DNA of 6,692 nt from positions 1-6,692 of the forward strand of contig DOCI01000327.1 of the NCBI GenBank assembly GCA_003503535.1, in the 5' to 3' direction. Of this stretch, positions 1-6,097 are shown piece by piece (the first letter of the stretch is position 1; every line of letters begins with the position of its first letter). Under the pieces are notes generated by a model that was not told where the DNA came from, made no database searches, and saw nothing but the letters and a program-made list of their open reading frames with translations. This stretch comes from Planctomycetaceae bacterium. Its GTDB lineage: Bacteria; Planctomycetota; Planctomycetia; Planctomycetales; Planctomycetaceae. Made by a program: the position numbers and the translations under genes.

Positions 1-28
1 CTGACTCGGCTCGCCTTGAAACTTTACA

Positions 29-1267
29 TCAACTTTCTGATGTCACTGCTGATTTATTCAGGCAGCGATCAATCTGCCGAACGGCTTGTCGCAGTCGTTG
101 GACATTTTCGACGATGGCCAGTCGCAAATAACCTTCGCCATCTTCACCGAAACCACGGCCCGGGCTGACTGCGACTCCACCTTCATCGAGCAGTTTCATG
201 GCAAAGTCAATGGAGCCCATTTTGGCCCACGGTTCTGGAATTTTTGCCCAGACGAACATGGTCCCTTTGGGACGCTCCAGTTCCCAACCGATTCTTTCGA
301 GACCATCGCACAAAACAACGCGGCGGACCTGATATTCATCGGCGACACTTTCGACGGCGGCTTCACAATGACGCATCGCGACAATCGCAGCAATCTGCGT
401 CGGCTGGAATAAGCCGTAATCGTAATAACCTTTGATGGTCGCCAATGCGCGGACCATCTCCTGATTCCCGGCACAGAATCCGACACGCCAACCGGCCATA
501 CTGTAGCCTTTGCTCATTGTCGTGAATTCGACTCCGACATCGCTCGCCCCTTTCGAAGACAAAAAGCTGGGAGCTTTGTAGCCGTCGAAACAGATGTCTG
601 CGTAGGCGAAATCGGAAATGACGAGGAACTCGTATCGTTTGGCCAGTTTGACCAGCTCATCGTAAAAATCCTGTTCAACACATGTTGTGCTGGGATTATG
701 CGGAAAATTGACAATGACCAGCTTCGGCTTCGGGTACAGATGCTGACAGGTGTAGGCAATATTCGAGAGAAACTTGTCCGGCTCGCGACAGTCGAGTGAA
801 ATCACATTCCCGGCTGCCAGAGCGACAGCGTAAACGTGAATCGGGAAATACGGAGCAGGCACGATGGCGGTATCGCCAGGGCCCATTAAGGCCAGACACA
901 GGTGGCTGAAACCTTCTTTGGAGCCGATACAGGTGACGACTTCAGTATCGGGATCGAGCCTCACGCCGTACTTTTTGAAGTAACGCGTGGCGACTTCTTT
1001 CCGCAAATTGGCGATGCCGTTCGAAACCGAATAACGATGGTTTTTCGGATCGCTGAGCGCTTCGGTCATTTTCTCAATGATGAGCGGATCGGGAGGATCG
1101 GTCGGATTTCCCATCCCCAGGTCGATGACATCGACACCGGCAACTCGCTTTTCGTATTTGAGCTTGTTGATCTTCCCAAACAGATACGGCGGCAACCGTT
1201 TGACGCGGTCGGCAATCGGAATGGAAAAGGGATTGTCACTAAACGGAACTTCAGATTCACTTCGCAT
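29..1267 (-). CDS. alaC: AlaC-type PLP-dependent aminotransferase (probable glutamate-pyruvate transaminase)
   Basis: Fold-type I, class I/II aminotransferase, expected to be cytosolic and to interconvert pyruvate/glutamate with alanine/2-oxoglutarate. Numbering from the ATG at 1267 (412 codons): a VKRLPPYLF segment near 22-30, GMGNP at 51-55, a HNP motif with the PLP-ring Asn191, SDFAYAD with Asp219 and Tyr222, the Schiff-base Lys253 in [12 protein letters not shown], and the carboxylate-binding Arg382 in YLRLA. From memory, the sequence matches E. coli AlaC (YfdZ) along its whole length, including YPKPK, AKRY, MAGWR, YDYG and VWAKIPEP. The length fits AlaC. The frame stays open to a TTG at 1300, which would add 11 residues; neither start has a clear Shine-Dalgarno, so ATG is preferred for codon and length. 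A TATGAT hexamer on the minus strand (1328-1333) could be a -10 box but has no good -35. LL-diaminopimelate or aspartate aminotransferase is the main alternative; the fold and PLP site are certain, the substrate less so. Confidence 0.86.
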   Translation of the reverse strand: MRSESEVPFSDNPFSIPIADRVKRLPPYLFGKINKLKYEKRVAGVDVIDLGMGNPTDPPDPLIIEKMTEALSDPKNHRYSVSNGIANLRKEVATRYFKKYGVRLDPDTEVVTCIGSKEGFSHLCLALMGPGDTAIVPAPYFPIHVYAVALAAGNVISLDCREPDKFLSNIAYTCQHLYPKPKLVIVNFPHNPSTTCVEQDFYDELVKLAKRYEFLVISDFAYADICFDGYKAPSFLSSKGASDVGVEFTTMSKGYSMAGWRVGFCAGNQEMVRALATIKGYYDYGLFQPTQIAAIVAMRHCEAAVESVADEYQVRRVVLCDGLERIGWELERPKGTMFVWAKIPEPWAKMGSIDFAMKLLDEGGVAVSPGRGFGEDGEGYLRLAIVENVQRLRQAVRQIDRCLNKSAVTSES

Positions 1268-1467
1268 AACGGCGGATTCACTCAGGGGGATTTCGATCAA
1301 ACAGGCCGACTCACACGTCTATTTCATATCATACTCACTTGATTGTGAATAGGACAGTATTGAATCGATCCAGGTTCGAGGAATCAATGTCATAAAAAGT
1401 CATGGATGCGTAGTGAAGTTAAATTCAGGGTCATGCCTATTAGTAAATTGAATTCCCTTGTTTCGGT

Positions 1468-2142
1468 TTATTGAACTGGGCCATTGAGAATAGATGGGGG
1501 TATTTCCTCTTTATATTCTTTCTCCAGAAGGAATACGGCTAATTCAACTTTGGTTTTTCCCGACTGTTGTACTATTTTTGCAAGAGATTTTTCTGCAACT
1601 TCCATAAGTGGAATCATTTCGAATTTCCACTCTCCATTTTGTTTAGTGAAATCCAGAGTGATTTCATCAGAGGGTTGGCCTTTGAACAAGATAGTCGATA
1701 TCGCTCTATCTCCCTCGATCTGGGTTTTATTTATCTCCATATCAATCACTGTGTTTTCGTCGATCATGCCTTCATCGACACCCCAAGTGAACAGTGAAGC
1801 CCCATCCATTTTCGATAGTTCTGATTCTTTCAGACGATACCTTAAATGGAAAATCATGATGACATCTAAAGTTTGAAGAGAGTCAAAATCGACATCTTCT
1901 GTGCCCAGTGCCCATTTCCGACATAATTCATAGTACCAAATGGTTTCTGCGGTCACATATTGAACAGCTAAGTCACCATCCTTGTTGCTCAATGCCGTTT
2001 TAAATTTTTTAAAAACTTCTTTAGGGTTATCACTTTCCTGGGATTCAGCTTCATTAATAGTGCTCTTGCTTTCTTTATCCAAAGCTGAATCGGAGCATCC
2101 AAAAAGAAAAAGCAGGCTGCAAATGAAGAAGAATTTACTCAT
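1468..2142 (-). CDS. Small hypothetical lipoprotein, AT-rich gene
   Basis: I do not recognise the family. The 224-residue product starts with a short type II signal peptide: MSK, a hydrophobic run, then the lipobox LFGC with Cys16 as the lipidation site. A Ser/Glu/Lys-rich linker (about 17-40) follows. From about 41 the mature domain opens with a helix-like stretch (KEVFKKFKTALSNKDGDLAVQYV), and a later segment (about 140-175) looks like alternating strands ending in NGEWKFEMIPL. That order, with an FTKQNGEWKF-like strand, resembles NTF2/SnoaL-like or DUF4878-type lipoproteins, but this is a shape-based guess. Ser17 and Asp18 follow the Cys; sorting rules for this phylum are not established enough to place it in a membrane. 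No strong Shine-Dalgarno precedes the ATG at 2142. Sampled 60-base lines are about 33-42% G+C, against about 60% in a sampled line of the neighbouring aminotransferase gene, suggesting recent acquisition or relaxed selection. The coding call is supported by the clean signal peptide. Confidence 0.8.
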   Translation of the reverse strand: MSKFFFICSLLFLFGCSDSALDKESKSTINEAESQESDNPKEVFKKFKTALSNKDGDLAVQYVTAETIWYYELCRKWALGTEDVDFDSLQTLDVIMIFHLRYRLKESELSKMDGASLFTWGVDEGMIDENTVIDMEINKTQIEGDRAISTILFKGQPSDEITLDFTKQNGEWKFEMIPLMEVAEKSLAKIVQQSGKTKVELAVFLLEKEYKEEIPPSILNGPVQ

Positions 2143-2167
2143 TATTAGTTATATTCTTTAGATCAAG

Positions 2168-2183
2168 ACACAAATGTTTGTGT
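2168..2183. promoter_or_regulatory. Dyad ACACAAA-TG-TTTGTGT upstream of the lipoprotein gene
   Basis: A perfect 7-bp inverted repeat with a 2-bp centre lies about 25-40 bp before the lipoprotein ATG. A second GACACAAA copy at 2193-2200 repeats the left side (2167-2174) 26 bp away, and TTTGTG recurs at 2231-2236. The near-zero spacer suits a dimeric repressor site better than an RNA hairpin. It is not a terminator for the upstream redoxin gene, because on the minus strand the T-run lies before the dyad and not after it. An operator role is inference only. Confidence 0.35.
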
Positions 2184-2274
2184 ATAAAAAATGACACAAA
2201 ATCAGTTCTTGGATTCATTCCTGTAACCAATTTGTGCCATTGTCAAAATTTAAAAACCTAACGGATTAAATCCC

Positions 2275-2862
<588 letters not shown>

Positions 2863-2869
2863 GGGGAAT

Positions 2870-2874
2870 CTCCT
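2870..2874 (-). promoter_or_regulatory. Ribosome binding site AGGAG of the redoxin gene
   Basis: On the minus strand GAAGGAGA precedes the ATG at 2862, leaving about 7 bases between AGGAG and the start. It is the clearest Shine-Dalgarno in the window and decides the start over the in-frame ATG at 2856. Confidence 0.75.
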
Positions 2875-2905
2875 TCAGTCTTTCATTTCGATATTCAGAT
2901 CAAGA

Positions 2906-2931
2906 CCGGCTCATCATCGATTCGGAGCCGG
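2906..2931. repeat. Inverted repeat CCGGCTC / GAGCCGG in the redoxin leader region
   Basis: Perfect 7-bp arms (2906-2912 and 2925-2931) surround a 12-base centre, about 45-70 bp before the redoxin ATG. In an RNA read toward the redoxin gene it would form a GC-rich hairpin in the 5' leader; as DNA it could be an operator. There is no T-run after it on either strand, so it is not an intrinsic terminator. Function unknown. Confidence 0.4.
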
Positions 2932-3051
2932 CGGATGTTGGAGTTCGTTGTCCAGTCACTTTGATCTTACCAATTCCCGGTTCGATAACACCACCGGCAG
3001 AGAAAATTGAGTCGATGATTCCTGAAAATCGATGGGAAAGAGTTGCTTTAT

Positions 3052-3087
3052 TTTTTGAACCACGGATGGACACGGATTTTCACGGAT
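3052..3087 (+). repeat. Left inverted arm with three CACGGAT units
   Basis: Starts TTTTTGAAC and then carries CACGGAT at 3061-3067, 3071-3077 and 3081-3087, an exact 10-bp period with spacers GGA and TTT. It pairs with the arm at 3329-3364. CACGGA-type units in three-fold array are, as I recall, widely dispersed in intergenic DNA of several phyla including planctomycetes. Confidence 0.8.
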
Positions 3088-3150
3088 ATGATTGAAGAGA
3101 ATTAATGGACGGGTTGGGATAATCCATCACTCAAACCGAGGTTGTACTTT

Positions 3151-3182
3151 CGGGGGCTTCCGCTATGAGCGGAGCGCCCCCG
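3151..3182. repeat. GC-rich hairpin inside the composite element
   Basis: CGGGGGC (3151-3157) pairs with GCCCCCG (3176-3182), and TCCGCT (3159-3164) with AGCGGA (3168-3173), with an ATG loop and a small internal loop (T opposite GC). On the plus strand a T6 run follows at 3192-3197, but about 9 bases separate it from the stem, so terminator activity is doubtful. No gene on the plus strand ends before it, which also argues for a repeat module instead. Confidence 0.6.
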
Positions 3183-3210
3183 CCACCCAAATTTTTTAGC
3201 TAACTGAACG

Positions 3211-3228
3211 ATAATGTCTGTTCATTAT
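3211..3228. repeat. Small AT-rich hairpin ATAATG / CATTAT
   Basis: Perfect 6-bp arms (3211-3216 and 3223-3228) around a 6-base loop, between the GC-rich hairpin and the REP-like module. It is weak alone and listed because it belongs to the stacked series of hairpins within the element. Confidence 0.35.
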
Positions 3229-3246
3229 TTATAGGGGAATACCAGC

Positions 3247-3316
3247 TGTAGGTCAGGCATTGCCTGACGAAATGTGTGTGCCACCTCGTTTGTCGTCATT
3301 CATAGCCTGACCTACA
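3247..3316. repeat. REP-like palindromic module (GTCAGGC / GCCTGAC)
   Basis: TGTAGGTCAGGC (3247-3258) is perfectly inverted at 3305-3316, with TGACGA (3265-3270) also mirrored at 3293-3298 so that most of the 70 bp can fold into one imperfect hairpin. The left arm overlaps a second tight palindrome, GTCAGGCA-T-TGCCTGAC (3252-3268). The core therefore occurs three times in alternating orientation, as in REP/BIME units moved by RAYT transposases. I recall similar GTAGGTCAGGC repeats in planctomycete genomes but cannot confirm a copy number here. Confidence 0.6.
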
Positions 3317-3328
3317 TCTTTATAAATC

Positions 3329-3364
3329 ATCTGTGAAAATCCGTGTCCATCCGTGATTCAAAAA
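3329..3364 (-). repeat. Right inverted arm with three CACGGAT-type units
   Basis: Reverse complement of the left arm: on the minus strand it reads TTTTTGAAT, then CACGGAT, CACGGAT and CACAGAT at the same 10-bp period. Only two positions differ (C/T after GAA, and G/A in the third unit). CTTTA follows at 3367-3371. Confidence 0.8.
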
Positions 3365-3425
3365 TTCTTTACCAAGTTTGATTGATAATTCGCCTGAATT
3401 TGCTATCGATTTCATTCACAAAAAA

Positions 3426-3445
3426 CAGAAATCCTGGGGATTCTG
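3426..3445. repeat. Short hairpin upstream of recO
   Basis: CAGAAATCC (3426-3434) pairs with GGATTCTG (3438-3445) across a 3-base loop with one bulged A. It lies about 125 bp before the recO start. A further CAGAATCC occurs about 60 bp downstream. No T-run follows, so it is not a terminator; a role is not evident. Confidence 0.3.
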
Positions 3446-3570
3446 TAAATTCTCTCTCAAGTTTCTAGAATGCTGGTTGATCGTTGAATATTCAGACCAT
3501 TCTTCAGAATCCAACAAACAGTTGGGAACAGTGAGGAATTTATCAAAATGGAAATGGCGTAACTGGTTGT

Positions 3571-4323
3571 ATGTCAACAGATAGCAAAAAAACCGAAGGG
3601 CTCGTCATCAGGCAGGTCGACTTCAGTGAAACCAGTCGCGTGGTCACCATGTTCACTCGGGACTTCGGAAAAATTTCTGTGCTTGCCAAAGGAGCCAAGC
3701 GGCTCAAGAGCTCATTTGAGGCTGCTATTGACCTTTTGACCCGTTGTGAGATAGTTTTCCTGCACAAACCTACCTCCAGTCTTGATATTCTGACCGAAGC
3801 CAGGCTCGTCGAGCGGTTCCGGGCGTCTGCACATGATGTGAATGTGTATTACGCCGGGCTGTATGTGGCGGAACTGCTTGGGTCCTGTTCCGAGGAGTTC
3901 GATCCTTATCCCCGCTGGTACGATGCAGCAGTTACGACGTTAAGTCGATTGCAATCCGAAGCCGATTTTCGGCTCACTGTGTTGCGATTTGAACTGCTCA
4001 CGCTGGCGGAAATGGGGTTACTTCCGGAATTTGAAGCGTGTCAATGCGGTCGTCCTGTGATGGATAATCAGGACCGCTGGTCGTTGTGGGTTCAACAAGG
4101 AGTGTTGTTGTGTTCGCAGTGTCGTCAAAGCGAAATGTCGACGCGTCCGCTCACCGGCGGCGTGATCACGCTGCTGCGCCGGTTGAGTCAAACCGAAATC
4201 GCAGACGACTTCACTCCGCATCCAACAATTCAACAGCTCAAAAGCATCCGTCATCTCATGACGGCTCTCATTTCTCAGACACTCGATCATCGTCCCAAAA
4301 TGCTCGCGTATCTGAAGTATTGA
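3571..4323 (+). CDS. recO: DNA repair protein RecO
   Basis: RecO of the RecFOR pathway: it helps displace SSB and load RecA onto gapped single-stranded DNA, and anneals complementary strands; cytosolic and nucleoid-associated. The 250-residue length is typical. The N-terminal OB-fold (about 5-85) has the family signature EGLVIRQVDFSETSRVV, then FTRDFGKISVLAKGAKR. An all-helical domain (about 88-150) contains YYAGLYVAELL and RFELLTLAEMGLLPEF. A zinc ribbon is intact: Cys157 and Cys159 (CQC) with Cys181 and Cys184 (CSQC), as in Deinococcus-type RecO and unlike E. coli RecO. The C-terminus RPKMLAYLKY matches the usual family end. The ATG at 3571 is the only reasonable in-frame start, but no Shine-Dalgarno lies in the preceding 20 bases, suggesting weak or SD-independent initiation. 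The next gene is 178 bp downstream on the same strand. Confidence 0.95.
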   Translation: MSTDSKKTEGLVIRQVDFSETSRVVTMFTRDFGKISVLAKGAKRLKSSFEAAIDLLTRCEIVFLHKPTSSLDILTEARLVERFRASAHDVNVYYAGLYVAELLGSCSEEFDPYPRWYDAAVTTLSRLQSEADFRLTVLRFELLTLAEMGLLPEFEACQCGRPVMDNQDRWSLWVQQGVLLCSQCRQSEMSTRPLTGGVITLLRRLSQTEIADDFTPHPTIQQLKSIRHLMTALISQTLDHRPKMLAYLKY

Positions 4324-4501
4324 AGCATATTTTACGCACCTCCCCTTCGAGCCAATCTCTTTGGCTCAGCCCTCGTTCATTCAAGTTGGCCACCTCCCCG
4401 TGCCGAATTGAAAGAACACACCTCCTCTCCTCCCCCCATTGGTCATTTGCCAATGATCTCCTTCCCCATCCCTCATATTCTCTGAGGGCAAGGTCGAATC
4501 T
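4324..4501 (+). promoter_or_regulatory. Pyrimidine-rich spacer with three CACCTCC copies and three hairpins
   Basis: This 178-bp spacer between recO and the BamD-like gene is rich in C and T on the coding strand. CACCTCC occurs at 4337-4343, 4391-4397 and 4419-4425, the first two extended to CACCTCCCC. Three perfect short stems are present: GAGCCAA/TTGGCTC (4349-4367), CATTGG/CCAATG (4437-4455) and CCCTCA/TGAGGG (4470-4488). The last ends 13 bases before the ATG and touches the ribosome-site region. None has a T-run, so none is a standard terminator. Likely the leader, and possibly the promoter region, of the BamD-like gene; the regulatory role is inference. Confidence 0.4.
4490..4493 (+). 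promoter_or_regulatory. Ribosome binding site AAGG of the BamD-like gene
   Basis: AAGG lies 8 bases before the ATG at 4502. It starts two bases after the 3' arm of the CCCTCA/TGAGGG stem, so that hairpin could affect access to it. A GAGGG inside the stem (4484-4488) is a more distant alternative. Confidence 0.45.
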
Positions 4502-6097
4502 ATGAATAACATTTATCATCCTCGGCTGCGATTGCGGCTCTTCTCAAAAACGTGTGCACTCAGTTTGCTGATGTGCTGCGCGGTGGGATGTCAGACGTTT
4601 GGCGGCAGCGGAAAGGGTTTGTCGAGCTTAAATCCGTTCGGCAGTCCGAGCGATGCCACGGCTAGTATCGATGATGTTAAAGGACCGATGGAACGCACAA
4701 TTCTGGCGTCCAATTCTCAGTCCATTGTCTCAACGGCTTCACTGGCAAATACCCCTGAATTCCAGCAGTATCAGGCGGCAAAAGCATTGTACGACTCGGG
4801 CGATTATGCTGCCGCAGAAAAAGCATTTGATACGATCGCAAAAGAGTATGCCCTTGATGAAACCGGGCAGTATCGTCGACGCAGCCTCGGCAACTTCTTT
4901 AAAGCTCCTTCAGAACGAAAAGCAAAATATTCGGATGGACCCCTGCGGGAAGATGCCTTGTTTATGCTGGCCGAAAGCCGTTACAGGCAGGATGAATTTC
5001 CTGGTGCCGAAGATGTCTACCTCGGCCTGCTGAAAGATTACCCGAACACACGCCATCTCGAAGCCGCCTCCAAGCGGTTGTACGATATCGCCTTGACCTG
5101 GATGGATTTCAAGCAAACCACCAACAGTGAAGTTCAAATGGCGGCATACGAAGAAAACGGACGCTCCGGCAGACCGAAAATTGTTGCCAATACCGAATAC
5201 AATCGTCCCGGATTCTTCAACTTCTTCGATAAGAAACGACCAGCAACAGATACCGAAGGACGCGCGCTCGAAGCGTTGAAAGCGATCTGGTTAAACGACC
5301 CGACAGGTCCACTTGCTGATGATGCATTGATGTTGACCGCCAGTCACTACCTGCGAATTGGCAGTCATGCCGAGGCGGCAGAGACGTATCAGTTGTTACG
5401 TGAAGAGTTTCCCGACAGCCCGCATGCCAAAGATGCCTACATCCTCGGGTCTTACGTGACACAGGCTTCCTATCAGGGAGCCGCCTACGATGAAAAAAGT
5501 CTGGAGCAATCTCGACAGCTCAAATCGATTGCTTTGGCTTCGTTTCAGGACTTATCACTTGAAGAACGGGAGCGTCTGGAAGCCGAGTTAAAAGAAGTTG
5601 AAGAAGCCAAAATCGCTCGGGAATTTGAAAATGCCCTCTTCTGGTTAGGCAAAGGAAATTTCACCGCAGTCGAGATGGTTTGCCATCAAATCATCAATAC
5701 TCACCCAGGTTCGTTCTATGCGGGCAAGGCTCGAGGGCTCCTCTCGAAATTGCCAGAATATCAGAAGCGAAACACACTGATGCTGGCCATGGAAGGCGTG
5801 ACGGTTGCAGACATTCCTTCGATTGATGCAACTCAAACGGCGATGATTCCCGAGTATCAACCCAACCCGGCTCCAGCAAAAACACAACCACCCGTTGCTG
5901 AACCTGAGGTTGAAGAAGAAAAGAAACCACGCTTCTTCCCATCCTGGGGAATGCCAAAGTTGAGACCTGTCCCCAAAGATCCGGAAGAAGATGAAGGCTC
6001 AAACGCTCCGCCATTTAATCCGAATCCCGGATATGACGAAGCTCAGCCGGGCAAAGCGACACTGACACTGGGTCAGGAACCAGCAACGACGAGGTAA
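4502..6097 (+). CDS. BamD-like outer-membrane assembly lipoprotein with TPR repeats
   Basis: A 531-residue exported lipoprotein. The signal peptide has an Arg-rich start (HPRLRLRLFSK), a hydrophobic core (CALSLLMCC) and the lipobox AVGC with Cys30; a Gly/Ser-rich linker (31-85) follows. TPR-like helix pairs sit at about 87-117 (AKALYDSGDYAAAEKAFDTI), 150-181 (AESRYRQDEFPGAEDVYLGL), 270-305 (ADDALMLTASHYLRIGSHAEAAETY) and 375-405. The DYPNT and EFPDSPHAKDAY endings are characteristic of BamD/YfiO and related YbgF/CpoB repeats. BamD is a periplasm-facing lipoprotein of the beta-barrel assembly machine. This protein is about twice the length of E. coli BamD, with insertions near 120-148 and 205-255, a charged coiled-coil-like stretch (LSLEERERLEAELKEVEEAK, 351-370) and a disordered Pro/Glu-rich tail (about 450-531). 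It could instead be a general TPR scaffold, so bamD is not assigned. An lptE-like gene follows with no gap. Confidence 0.85.
   Translation: MNNIYHPRLRLRLFSKTCALSLLMCCAVGCQTFGGSGKGLSSLNPFGSPSDATASIDDVKGPMERTILASNSQSIVSTASLANTPEFQQYQAAKALYDSGDYAAAEKAFDTIAKEYALDETGQYRRRSLGNFFKAPSERKAKYSDGPLREDALFMLAESRYRQDEFPGAEDVYLGLLKDYPNTRHLEAASKRLYDIALTWMDFKQTTNSEVQMAAYEENGRSGRPKIVANTEYNRPGFFNFFDKKRPATDTEGRALEALKAIWLNDPTGPLADDALMLTASHYLRIGSHAEAAETYQLLREEFPDSPHAKDAYILGSYVTQASYQGAAYDEKSLEQSRQLKSIALASFQDLSLEERERLEAELKEVEEAKIAREFENALFWLGKGNFTAVEMVCHQIINTHPGSFYAGKARGLLSKLPEYQKRNTLMLAMEGVTVADIPSIDATQTAMIPEYQPNPAPAKTQPPVAEPEVEEEKKPRFFPSWGMPKLRPVPKDPEEDEGSNAPPFNPNPGYDEAQPGKATLTLGQEPATTR
6091..6094 (+). promoter_or_regulatory. 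GAGG ribosome site inside the end of the BamD-like gene
   Basis: GAGG lies in the last codons of the upstream gene, 3 bases before the ATG at 6098 and 6 before the next codon, TTG at 6101. The short spacing, with TAA directly touching ATG, points to translational coupling; it leaves a small doubt about the exact start. Confidence 0.4.

Larger units (their letters stand above)
3051..3366. mobile_element. Composite MITE/REP-like element with 36-bp inverted ends
   Basis: Roughly 316 bp bounded by near-identical inverted arms (3052-3087 and 3329-3364) that differ at two of 36 positions. Inside are, in order, a GC-rich hairpin (3151-3182), a small AT hairpin (3211-3228) and a REP-like palindromic module (3247-3316). 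CTTTA occurs just outside both ends (3046-3050 and 3367-3371), which could be a 5-bp target duplication. There is no coding capacity, so if mobile it would be non-autonomous and moved by a transposase in trans. Alternatively the arms are two independently dispersed repeat units that happen to face each other. Structure is seen directly; mobility is inference. Confidence 0.5.
2863..3570. other. 708-bp non-coding gap between divergent redoxin and recO genes
   Basis: No convincing gene is present: the open frames here lack family resemblance and ribosome sites, and one (ending at 3095) runs into a repeat arm. The gap contains the redoxin leader (2863-about 2935), the composite repeat element (about 3051-3366), and the recO upstream region. 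The unrepeated flanks are roughly 190 bp on the redoxin side and 205 bp on the recO side, so both genes could keep their promoters outside the element. I found no sigma-70 promoter with two good boxes; TTGATT at 3378-3383 with TGCTAT 17 bp on is the best, weak candidate for recO. Confidence 0.7.

Noticed and set aside
29..1300. LL-diaminopimelate aminotransferase (DapL) as the identity of the aminotransferase
   Set aside because: DapL is a related subgroup, but the [13 protein letters not shown] and YDYG stretches match AlaC as I recall it. It remains the main alternative.
902..1342. 146-codon plus-strand open frame opposite the aminotransferase gene
   Set aside because: It lies antisense to a clearly conserved PLP enzyme, has no recognisable domain or ribosome site, and is a typical antisense shadow.
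2241..2246. Consensus -35 box TTGACA on the minus strand before the lipoprotein gene
   Set aside because: No acceptable -10 hexamer lies 15-19 bases downstream of it, so a sigma-70 promoter is not supported.
3061..3360. CRISPR-like array from the CACGGAT units
   Set aside because: Units are 7 bp with 3-bp spacers, inverted at the far side, with no 25-40 bp repeats, unique spacers or cas genes.
3378..3584. 68-codon plus-strand open frame before recO
   Set aside because: It overlaps the recO start out of frame, has no ribosome site, and shows no domain or membrane pattern.
4086..4505. 139-codon plus-strand open frame spanning the recO end and the spacer
   Set aside because: It is an out-of-frame reading of recO continued through pyrimidine-rich spacer, giving a Ser/Arg-rich low-complexity product.
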